A stretch of 8,945 nt of DNA from Casp-Chloro-G3 sp002816715 (GTDB lineage: Bacteria; Chloroflexota; Dehalococcoidia; Lucifugimonadales; UBA3495). Under the pieces are notes generated by a model that ran no database searches, was not told the origin of the DNA, and saw nothing but the letters and a program-made list of their open reading frames with translations. Positions 1 through 5,582 of this stretch are shown in pieces; position 1 is the first letter of the stretch; every line of letters begins with the position of its first letter. The stretch is taken from the NCBI GenBank assembly GCA_027623815.1, contig JAQBUV010000087.1:1-8945 (forward strand). The letters run 5' to 3'. Made by a program: the position numbers and the translations under genes.

Positions 1-706
1 TAATTTCTCGCTCTCGTAGGGTGATCTGCCCCAGGATTCTAGCGGTGTCTAAATACACCTGCAACTGGTTTAAGAGGACCCTCTGTTGCTCAGAAGTGTA
101 GCCAACCCGGTTTACTTCCAAGCCCTCGGCAACTTTATTTGTCGCGGCGAACCACTCTTCGAAGTGCTCCTGGTCTTGATATTGATATAATGCTTCCTTG
201 CTGTGGTAACTCATCGACCGGAAGTCGTCGATAATATCAGGGTCGCCCACTTCGAGTAGCTTGGCTTCAATCTGAAATCGCATAGACTGCTCTAGCAGCG
301 GAGTTTCACTAAAAAGGTCTCGCCGTGTCAGTAATTCATCGTGATTCGCCATGAGTTGGGAGTGCACTACGTCCAGGCTGGCCTCATTCGCCAGGAAAGA
401 AACAAAGTCTAGCTCGTCGTCGAGTTCGTCGGTTTGCTGCAAATCCGCGATAACGGTGTGAATCTCAACGTTTAATTGCTCCGCCCTGACTTTCAATGGT
501 TCAAAGGAATCCAGGTCTTGGGTAGAGACGGCCGAGGAAACCATAGAGTCCTTCTCGGTGACTCTGAGCAACAGATTATCGACATCCGCCACCAGCGCAG
601 CCGTGATTCGCGTTCTGTGAATAGACTGAATGCCGATAAACCCAACGACGGCAACCAGAACCGCCACCACCAGGAATCCTAAACCCAGCTTTAGACCTAT
701 CCCCAT
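1..706 (-). CDS. Membrane-anchored sensor protein, N-terminal part (probable histidine kinase or chemoreceptor type)
   Basis: The reading frame is open from ATG at 706 to the window edge, about 235 codons, so the gene is cut off and its output domain is not visible. Residues 1-6 form a short charged cytoplasmic start, and residues about 7-26 are one strongly hydrophobic helix (LGFLVVAVLVAVVGFIG). The rest is soluble, rich in Glu, Asp, Leu and Gln, and looks almost entirely helical, as in the periplasmic helical-bundle input domains of sensor kinases and chemoreceptors. No second membrane helix, HAMP or kinase motif is reached. The start is the first ATG after the in-frame stop at 724-722. It has no good Shine-Dalgarno and lies 15 bases after the binding-protein stop, so translation is probably coupled to that gene. 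The class of signalling protein is inference. The membrane anchor and helical extracytoplasmic domain are seen directly. Confidence 0.62.
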   Translation of the reverse strand, partial: MGIGLKLGLGFLVVAVLVAVVGFIGIQSIHRTRITAALVADVDNLLLRVTEKDSMVSSAVSTQDLDSFEPLKVRAEQLNVEIHTVIADLQQTDELDDELDFVSFLANEASLDVVHSQLMANHDELLTRRDLFSETPLLEQSMRFQIEAKLLEVGDPDIIDDFRSMSYHSKEALYQYQDQEHFEEWFAATNKVAEGLEVNRVGYTSEQQRVLLNQLQVYLDTARILGQITLREREI

Positions 707-721
707 TTCGCACCCATTTTG

Positions 722-2104
722 TTAATCAGACCCACCACCGACCAAACCAGCGTCCCGCCATTTTTTGAAAATAGGGATTATCTGCTCCTCAGCCCAGGCG
801 GCGGCCTCTGCCGGGGTCATTTCCCCGCGAACTGATTTGGCAAACATTTCGGATATTATCGACGAGGCAAAAACCTCCCCGATAGCGGCGTTGGCCGGGC
901 CGGGATGGCCCAGGTTGGTCGACCATTGCGCTGCGGTTTTCAGAACGGCCAGCTTGTTGCGGGGGTTAGAGCCAAAGGGGTCATCATCTAACCACCCACC
1001 CGGGCCTAACAGTTCGGGGACGGTGCTGTCGAAAGCGGGAAAGATATAGAGCTCGCTGTTGAAAACTGCCTGGTCATAGCTGGCGACCAGGTCCAGGATA
1101 AACTTCTTGGCCAAATCACCGTTTGGGGAGAATTTCGGCACGGTATAAGTGTTAATTACATGAGCGCTGGCCCAGGCTTCTCCACCGGGACCTTCAAGCG
1201 CGGGCACGAAAAACAAATCATCCGCCACGTCCGGTATAATCTTCTGGGCGGTGCGATAGGCCGATATGGAGTTGAGGATGTACGAAGCCCGCGCCGATAC
1301 CAGAGCTTTGTTGTTTGAGATTGGTTCCCAAGTGAACACTTCGTCGGTCATGGCATTGCTGTAGAGATTTCCCATGTATTCAATCGCTGCCACCGTTTCA
1401 GGAGAATTTATGGCAACGTTTTCCTGTTCATCTTGGACCGATGCGCCGTAAGACCATAGCAATGCCCGCAAAGCCATGTTAGAGTCCAAATCCGGCGAAA
1501 GCCCGATACCGGTCATGATGGACAGTTCCTGGTTGATTCTTCCTCCATATTCCAGCAATTCCTGCCAGGTCTCAGGGCCCTCAGCCATGTCGGTTAGCTC
1601 CCATAGGCTCCTCCGATAGTCACCCGGGTCCGGCACCCAACCGTGGCAGAAGCCGTAGAAAACCTCAGTGTGCGGATTGAAAGAGCTTCGGGTACAGACC
1701 GTGACCTGCTCGCCAAATCTCCGCTGGGCCTCCTGATTCAGGTCGGTCAGGTCTAACAGGTCTGGCTCAAAACGAGAGGGGGAGATAACGTGTTCAATTA
1801 GGTCGTGTCCCTCGCCTGCGGCCAGTTCAGCGGCAATAGCAGATCCGAGCTCGGTGACAGCCACGTGGTCTAGGACCACAGTTACTCCGTTCGCTTCCGC
1901 CCATTGTTGAGCATAAGAATCGAACCACTCATCGTAGCGGGGAACAAAGTGCTCCCACTGAAGGATTTTCAGTACTCGTTGCGTTGAAGCAGTGGAGCTA
2001 TCTGCGCCTGCAGGTAGCTGGCAACCGGCGAGCAACAGTAAGGTTAGCGCACCAGATACGACAAATGTGCGTTTAATATGATCAAAGATAACATTCCGAT
2101 TCAT
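722..2104 (-). CDS. Extracellular solute-binding lipoprotein (ABC sugar-type, family 1)
   Basis: This 460-residue protein has a lipoprotein signal peptide: basic N-region (K11, R12), hydrophobic core 14-25, and lipobox L25-A26-G27-C28, so the mature protein should be lipid-anchored at Cys28. After a polar linker, the first beta strand LKILQWEH is followed by an amphipathic helix and a conserved-looking aspartate in GHDLIEHV, the usual start of cluster-D/SBP_bac_1 carbohydrate-binding proteins. The length is normal for that family, and Trp/Tyr are frequent as in sugar sites. The ligand cannot be told. The start ATG at 2104 has GAGG at 2111-2108, only three bases away, which is short. No permease or ATPase gene is in view. 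The next gene downstream, 15 bases away, is a membrane sensor, so the protein may present its ligand to a receptor rather than only feed a transporter. The family call is firm, the role is inference. Confidence 0.88.
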   Translation of the reverse strand: MNRNVIFDHIKRTFVVSGALTLLLLAGCQLPAGADSSTASTQRVLKILQWEHFVPRYDEWFDSYAQQWAEANGVTVVLDHVAVTELGSAIAAELAAGEGHDLIEHVISPSRFEPDLLDLTDLNQEAQRRFGEQVTVCTRSSFNPHTEVFYGFCHGWVPDPGDYRRSLWELTDMAEGPETWQELLEYGGRINQELSIMTGIGLSPDLDSNMALRALLWSYGASVQDEQENVAINSPETVAAIEYMGNLYSNAMTDEVFTWEPISNNKALVSARASYILNSISAYRTAQKIIPDVADDLFFVPALEGPGGEAWASAHVINTYTVPKFSPNGDLAKKFILDLVASYDQAVFNSELYIFPAFDSTVPELLGPGGWLDDDPFGSNPRNKLAVLKTAAQWSTNLGHPGPANAAIGEVFASSIISEMFAKSVRGEMTPAEAAAWAEEQIIPIFKKWRDAGLVGGGSD

Positions 2105-2106
2105 TT

Positions 2107-2111
2107 TCCTC
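2107..2111 (-). promoter_or_regulatory. Ribosome binding site of the solute-binding protein, with short spacing
   Basis: The minus strand reads GAGGA directly before AAATG, leaving about three bases between GAGG and the ATG at 2104. This is closer than the usual five to nine. No other in-frame ATG is available before the signal peptide, so the start stands. Confidence 0.5.
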
Positions 2112-2226
2112 GATGGCGGAAACAGTGGTAGAAACAGTTAGCCAAAATACCTCCGCATTTTTATTGCAGGGGCAATCTGACTCGCCAGATTCTCCATGAT
2201 GACTTTGTGAGCCTGTCTAAGAATGT

Positions 2227-2252
2227 TTTGAGATAATTTCTTATTACTCAAA
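2227..2252. promoter_or_regulatory. Dyad-symmetric element in the leader of the binding-protein operon (possible operator)
   Basis: TTTGAG (2227-2232) and TAAT (2234-2237) pair with ATTA (2243-2246) and CTCAAA (2247-2252), around a five-base TTCTT centre and with one unpaired A. It lies between the candidate promoter and the start codon of the solute-binding protein. It could be a repressor site or an RNA hairpin in the leader. Function is inference. Confidence 0.35.
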
Positions 2253-2319
2253 GCGATGCGCAGCGGGTACGAATGGAAAGCCACTAATTCAAGAAATGTT
2301 ACCATAAATTCGAGATGTG

Positions 2320-2349
2320 TTTAGAATGAAGTGGCATATAGGTTGTCAA
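2320..2349 (-). promoter_or_regulatory. Candidate sigma-70-type promoter for the binding-protein/sensor operon
   Basis: The minus strand has a perfect TTGACA at 2349-2344, an 18-base spacer and TCTAAA at 2325-2320 (four of six matches to TATAAT). Transcription from here would give a leader of about 210 bases before the ATG at 2104. It points the right way and is the best match I found in this gap, but it was picked by eye. Confidence 0.4.
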
Positions 2350-2391
2350 GTTGTATGGTTAGGCCGCTTATTCAAACAGCAATGACACCAA

Positions 2392-2592
2392 ATTAAGGAT
2401 GAAGTTAACATCCCCAATACTAAGACAATCCGGAAGGTTCTAAATCTGAGTTGGGATGCTGCCTACAGCACGATGCTTCATTCATTGGCCTTTACCGGCG
2501 TCAGGTGCATTTAAGGATTTATTATTTTGTGGCAAGATGTAGACCTCAGGATGGGATTCAATTCGATCACCTGTACGGTGTGGCGCATGGCC
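2392..2592 (+). pseudogene. Decayed tyrosine recombinase (integrase), catalytic-domain fragment
   Basis: One plus-strand frame (codon phase of base 2452) translates to a recognisable start of an integrase catalytic domain. It reads WDAAYSTMLHSLAFTGVR, then nine residue positions including an in-frame stop (TAA at 2512-2514), then LWQDVDLR and SITCTVWRM. This aligns without gaps to the usual box I pattern, LALYTGMRRGELLgLRWqDVDL followed by a beta strand ending in TRTL. The nine positions between the TGxR arginine and the tryptophan match the family spacing exactly, so the stop replaces the normal glutamate of GE. No box II (HxLRH) or catalytic tyrosine follows, because the tRNA gene begins 50 bases later. 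No start codon or ribosome site is evident upstream. It is a broken, non-functional fragment on the strand opposite the tRNA. Confidence 0.72.
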
Positions 2593-2620
2593 AAAAAAGA
2601 CCCCTGGCATAGACCAGGAG
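2593..2620 (-). terminator. Rho-independent terminator of the tRNA-Lys transcript
   Basis: On the minus strand CTCCTGG (2620-2614) pairs with CCAGGGG (2607-2601, one G-U pair) around a six-base loop. It is followed at once by TCTTTTTT (2600-2593). It lies 22 bases after the 3' CCA end of the tRNA. Hairpin plus U-tract is a classic intrinsic terminator. Confidence 0.82.
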
Positions 2621-2641
2621 CCTTAACTTTGTACTACAAAT

Positions 2642-2717
2642 TGGTGGGCCGTGTGGGGGTCGAACCCACGACACCCGGATTAAAAGTCCGGTGCTCTGCC
2701 AGCTGAGCTAACGGCCC
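2642..2717 (-). tRNA. trnK: tRNA-Lys (anticodon UUU), CCA encoded
   Basis: The 76-base gene folds as a full cloverleaf. The acceptor GGGCCGT (2717-2711) pairs with ACGGCCC (2652-2646). The D stem is GCTC/GAGC with an AGCTGGCA-type loop. The anticodon stem CCGGA/TCCGG holds loop CTTTTAA with anticodon TTT. The variable loop is five bases. The T stem GTGGG/CCCAC has loop TTCGACC. The discriminator A is followed by a genomic CCA (2644-2642). An intrinsic terminator follows. Integrase remnants lie on both sides, but no second copy of the tRNA 3' end is seen in the window, so no intact attachment duplication remains here. Confidence 0.96.
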
Positions 2718-2740
2718 GTGCTTGGCTAACTACGATTTTT

Positions 2741-2809
2741 CTGGTGTAACACCGATGCGCGAATCCGGAATGCCACGCGAATTCGCGAATCACCGACCGG
2801 TCACACCAG
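2741..2809. repeat. Imperfect inverted repeat enclosing a 12-base palindrome
   Basis: CTGGTGTAAC (2741-2750) and GTCACACCAG (2800-2809) are inverted copies matching at nine of ten positions. The 49 bases between them contain the perfect palindrome CGCGAATTCGCG (2776-2787) and three copies of CGCGAAT followed by C or T, starting at 2758, 2776 and 2784. It lies 24 bases upstream of the tRNA 5' end and before the second integrase remnant. It could be a protein-binding region, for example a recombinase or regulator site. Function unknown. Confidence 0.5.
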
Positions 2810-2868
2810 CGTTATAGTCCCAGTACATCCTTATCACGCACTTTTGCCGCACGATCAAGGAGTTGCCT

Positions 2869-3040
2869 ATCCTGAAGGGAAAACCCAGTAGCTGGGAGAC
2901 CACGGATAAAAGCCAGATACCCATTCTGCGGTTAGCCGAACAGTATTTTAACACATGCCACACCGAGGCAAAACGGCTTCACATCGCGTGATTACCGGGA
3001 GATGCTGGGCAGATTCATCTATTGGTGCAACGGCATTTAA
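2869..3040 (+). pseudogene. Decayed tyrosine recombinase (integrase), N-terminal core-binding fragment
   Basis: Frame one runs from 2869 to a stop at 2989-2991 and contains ILRLAEQYFNTCHTEAKRL. The next frame continues with YREMLGRFIYWCNG (2993-3037) before TAA at 3038-3040. Joined across one base shift they resemble the N-terminal SAM-like core-binding domain of phage-type integrases: a first helix ending in a short 'c..EGKS..T' turn, then a second helix with the 'WYrenLrrFl.wc' pattern. A good ribosome site AAGGAG (2857-2862) is followed six bases later by ATC at 2869, where an ATG would be expected, so the start codon may itself be mutated. The catalytic domain is missing downstream. The frameshift lies around 2970-2992. 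The family call rests on pattern recognition. Confidence 0.6.
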
Positions 3041-3289
3041 GTGAGAGCCTTCTAAACCTAGTCAAAGCGAGAGGGTTTCGCTCTGGGCAATCAACATCGT
3101 TCCATTCATGAACCGACCTTGTTCCTGACCAGTTACTTGCTGACAGAATTGTAGACCGGCGACCGAAGGGGTAGAATGACCCAACAGGACGTCCTTCGTA
3201 AGAAGCTCGGGGGAGTCCACAAATCCTGGTAGCCGCCTGCATGAGGGCCAAAATATACCCCATGACAACCGGCACCGATCATAGGCCTC
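3041..3289. other. Intergenic region with no recognised gene; holds the candidate promoter of the monooxygenase
   Basis: All plus-strand frames are broken by stops. The minus-strand frames that stay open (up to 86 codons) lack ribosome sites and resemble no family I know. It may be further debris of the integrase element. The one feature of note is the promoter-like pair at 3149-3177. Confidence 0.5.
3149..3177 (+). promoter_or_regulatory. Candidate promoter of the monooxygenase cluster
   Basis: TTGTAG (3149-3154), a 17-base spacer and TAGAAT (3172-3177) form a weak -35 and a good -10 (five of six). It lies about 125 bases before the ATG at 3303 on the correct strand. Picked by eye, so tentative. 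Confidence 0.28.
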
Positions 3290-3296
3290 AAGGAGG
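3290..3296 (+). promoter_or_regulatory. Strong Shine-Dalgarno fixing the monooxygenase start
   Basis: AAGGAGG ends six bases before the ATG at 3303. It favours that start over the later in-frame ATG (Met15, 3345), which lies closer to the Rossmann motif but has no such site. Confidence 0.85.
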
Positions 3297-3302
3297 ATTT
3301 AT

Positions 3303-4937
3303 ATGGGAACCTCTCGACAGCAATCTTCAATAGTCGGCACCGACATGATCGATGAGACCGAACAATACGATGCCATCGTCATCGGCGCCGGGGTTACCGG
3401 ATTGTATCAGTTGTACCGTTTGCGGGAACTCGGACTTTCGGTTCGAGTACTTGAGGAAGGTGGCGGAGTTGGCGGCACCTGGTATTGGAATCGCTACCCA
3501 GGGGCGCGCTTCGACTCCGAGAGTTATACCTACGGATATTCGTTCTCAGAGGAACTCCTGCAGGAATGGGACTGGAAGGAGCATTTTTCCGGACAGCCGG
3601 AGAACGAGCGCTACCTTAACTACGTAGCAGATAAGTTTGACCTGCGCCGGGACATCCAATTCAATGCCCGTGTTTCCTCGGCGGTCTACGACGAGCGCAA
3701 AAATTGTTGGCAGGTTCAGACGGAAGATGGTAGGCGGGCAGAGGCCCAATTCTTGATCACGGCGGTTGGTCTGCTGTCCGCTGGTTATGTACCAGACTTT
3801 GCCGGGCTGGACAGCTTCCAAGGCGATTGGTGTCATACCGGCCGCTGGCCCAAAGCAGGCATGGATTTAGCGGGCAAGCGCGTGGGTGTCATCGGCACCG
3901 GGGCGACCGGTGTCCAGCTCATCACCGAGATCGCCAAGGAAGTTGCCCATTTGACCGTCTTTCAGCGCACGGCCAATTACTGCGCGCCGCTCCGGAATGG
4001 CCCGATCGACCCCGAGACCCAGCGCGAGATTAAAGCCAGCTACCCGGAGATATTCAAGAAGTGTAGCGAAACCGCCGGCTCATTTATGCACAAATTCGAC
4101 CCTCGGTCGGCGCTGGAAGTGTCACCGGAAGAACGATTGGCGCAGTACGAAAGGCTATGGGCGGAGCCTGGGTTTAAGAAGTGGCTGGCCAATTTCCATG
4201 ACGTGATGGTCCCCGGGGCCGCCAACGAGGACTACGCCGAATTCGTCCGAAATAAGATTCGCGAGCGCGTAAATGACCCGGTGGTTGCCGAAAAGCTGGT
4301 GCCCAAAGACCACATGTTCGGCTCCAAGCGTCTACCCTGCGAGAGCGGTTATTATGAAGTCTATAACCGGGATAACGTCTTGCTGGTTGACGTGCGCGAG
4401 GCCCCGATCGAGCGCATCACCCCCACTGGCGTCAAGACCGCTGCTGCTGAGTACGAACTGGACGTTATCATCTTTGCCACGGGATATGACGCCGTGACTG
4501 GGTCGTTGAACCGGATGGATATTCACGGCGAAGGCGGGCAGACACTGAAGGATAAATTCGCCAAAGGCCCAAGAACTTACATGGGCATCCAGAGCGCGGG
4601 CTTCCCCAACCTCTTTACCATCAATGCAGCCTCCGTCGGCAACTTCGTCAGAGCCGCTGAGCCGCTGGTAGAATGGGTGACCGAATGCATATCCTATGTT
4701 CGCGATCATGAGTTTACGCGCATTGCCGCCTCGCCTCAGGCGGAAGAGGCATGGACCAAGCACGTCAACGAGGACGGCACCAACATTCTCAGATCACAGG
4801 CCGACTCTTGGTTTGTCGGGGCGAACATTCCCGGTAAGGCCCGCGCCTTGCTCACCAGTCCAGACAGCGCCCCAGTCATGCGGGCCAAGCGTGCGGAGGT
4901 GGCGGCCAACGGTTATGAGGGGTTTCTGCTGGAATAA
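3303..4937 (+). CDS. Baeyer-Villiger monooxygenase (FAD/NADPH, cyclohexanone monooxygenase-like)
   Basis: This 544-residue flavoprotein matches class B type I Baeyer-Villiger monooxygenases in length and order of motifs. The FAD Rossmann motif GAGVTG (28-33) is followed by E51 at the end of the next strand. Then comes the hallmark stretch GGVGGTWYWNRYPGARFD (54-71). The fingerprint FxGxxxHxxxWP is complete at F172, G174, H178, W182, P183. The second NADPH-binding motif GTGATG is at 198-203. KRLPCESGYYEVYN follows, where R343 corresponds to the active-site arginine that stabilises the flavin peroxide. The conserved ATGYDAVTG is near the C-terminus. Such enzymes are cytosolic and turn ketones into esters or lactones with O2 and NADPH. 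The substrate here is unknown. It heads a same-strand group with a VOC protein (53 bases on) and a TPP enzyme, which suggests a degradation pathway. No key residue appears to be missing. Confidence 0.93.
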   Translation: MGTSRQQSSIVGTDMIDETEQYDAIVIGAGVTGLYQLYRLRELGLSVRVLEEGGGVGGTWYWNRYPGARFDSESYTYGYSFSEELLQEWDWKEHFSGQPENERYLNYVADKFDLRRDIQFNARVSSAVYDERKNCWQVQTEDGRRAEAQFLITAVGLLSAGYVPDFAGLDSFQGDWCHTGRWPKAGMDLAGKRVGVIGTGATGVQLITEIAKEVAHLTVFQRTANYCAPLRNGPIDPETQREIKASYPEIFKKCSETAGSFMHKFDPRSALEVSPEERLAQYERLWAEPGFKKWLANFHDVMVPGAANEDYAEFVRNKIRERVNDPVVAEKLVPKDHMFGSKRLPCESGYYEVYNRDNVLLVDVREAPIERITPTGVKTAAAEYELDVIIFATGYDAVTGSLNRMDIHGEGGQTLKDKFAKGPRTYMGIQSAGFPNLFTINAASVGNFVRAAEPLVEWVTECISYVRDHEFTRIAASPQAEEAWTKHVNEDGTNILRSQADSWFVGANIPGKARALLTSPDSAPVMRAKRAEVAANGYEGFLLE

Positions 4938-4990
4938 ACGCCCCGATATTTCGCCTGATTCCGATTACGATTTAATATTGGAGGGCAACC

Positions 4991-5380
4991 GTGAAAATCG
5001 TCTACAACCATCTCCATTTCCGCAGTCAAGACCCAGACAACGCAGCCAAATGGTATTGCGACAATTTCGACGCCAAGATCACTTCGGAGCGGCCATTGTC
5101 CACCACCAAGTCAATCCAGCTGGAGTTGAACGGCCAGCACCTGATGACTATTTCAGGGCGGGCTGAGGGCGAAGACCCGGTGCCGGGCTCCACCGAGCCG
5201 CGCTACGGTCTGGATCACTTCGGATTTGAGACCGATGACTTGGCAGGACTTGCCGCCCGACTCAAGTCCAACGGGGTGAAGTTCAACTGCGAGCCTTGGA
5301 CCATGCCTTCAGGTTCCATGGTAGCCTTCGTAGTCGCCCCCGACGAAGTTAGCGTCGAGCTGATTCAGCGGCCCAGCTAA
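4991..5380 (+). CDS. VOC-fold protein (glyoxalase / bleomycin-resistance / dioxygenase superfamily)
   Basis: The 129-residue protein begins at GTG (4991), chosen because GGAGG (4980-4984) lies six bases before it and the VOC domain starts at once. Two beta-alpha-beta-beta-beta modules can be seen. Module one opens with NHLHFRSQDPDNAAKWYCDNF (6-26), the standard start in which H7 is a metal ligand. Module two opens with LDHFGFETDDL (74-84), with H76, and ends with VELIQ, giving E123. These three positions are the usual metal-binding set, so a divalent-metal enzyme is likely. The superfamily includes glyoxalases, extradiol dioxygenases, epimerases and fosfomycin/bleomycin resistance proteins, and sequence alone does not separate them. 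Its place 53 bases after a Baeyer-Villiger monooxygenase favours a catabolic lyase, dioxygenase or epimerase acting on the product. Probably cotranscribed with that gene. Confidence 0.85.
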   Translation: MKIVYNHLHFRSQDPDNAAKWYCDNFDAKITSERPLSTTKSIQLELNGQHLMTISGRAEGEDPVPGSTEPRYGLDHFGFETDDLAGLAARLKSNGVKFNCEPWTMPSGSMVAFVVAPDEVSVELIQRPS

Positions 5381-5426
5381 TCAATTAGAGACGGCGACAT
5401 CATTCAATAACTATCTCGATACATGG

Positions 5427-5455
5427 TTCGACAAGCCTGTCCTGAGCTTGTCGAA
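5427..5455. repeat. Dispersed hairpin repeat (TTCGACAAGC / GCTTGTCGAA)
   Basis: A perfect ten-base inverted repeat, TTCGACAAGC (5427-5436) and GCTTGTCGAA (5446-5455), flanks the nine-base centre CTGTCCTGA. I recognise this as a short palindromic repeat common in many environmental bacterial genomes. Read on the minus strand it gives the tell-tale false peptide RQAQDRLVEP. It sits in the 202-base gap between the VOC and TPP genes, where I see no gene and no clear promoter. It may end or stabilise the upstream transcript. Confidence 0.75.
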
Positions 5456-5582
5456 GGATAATCTCCTTCAAGTAGCAGGGTTTTGAGATAGATTCCAAGC
5501 ACTTTGGACGATATGGGTGTAATCCCCTACGCAAAATTTGTGGAACCACCAAAGAATAGAATAAGGATATAAGGAATAACCA

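Noticed and set aside
2642..2670. Attachment-site duplication of the tRNA 3' end
   Set aside because: I found no second copy of the T-arm/acceptor end elsewhere in the window. It may lie outside.
2590..2710. Plus-strand open frame running through the tRNA (peptide like GVEPTTPGLKVRCS)
   Set aside because: This is the known false translation of the antisense strand of a tRNA gene.
3015..3330. Three overlapping minus-strand open frames of 65-86 codons
   Set aside because: No ribosome sites, no recognisable motif, and they overlap each other and the start of the monooxygenase.
4332..4763. 143-codon minus-strand open frame inside the monooxygenase
   Set aside because: Shadow of a well-supported gene whose motifs are all on the plus strand.
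4696..5166. 156-codon plus-strand frame bridging the monooxygenase and VOC genes
   Set aside because: Composition is Arg/Pro-rich shadow sequence and it overlaps two genes with clear motifs in other frames.
5381..5582. TPP riboswitch upstream of the TPP-dependent enzyme
   Set aside because: The conserved CUGAGA and related THI-box elements are not present in the expected arrangement, and the enzyme uses rather than makes thiamine diphosphate.
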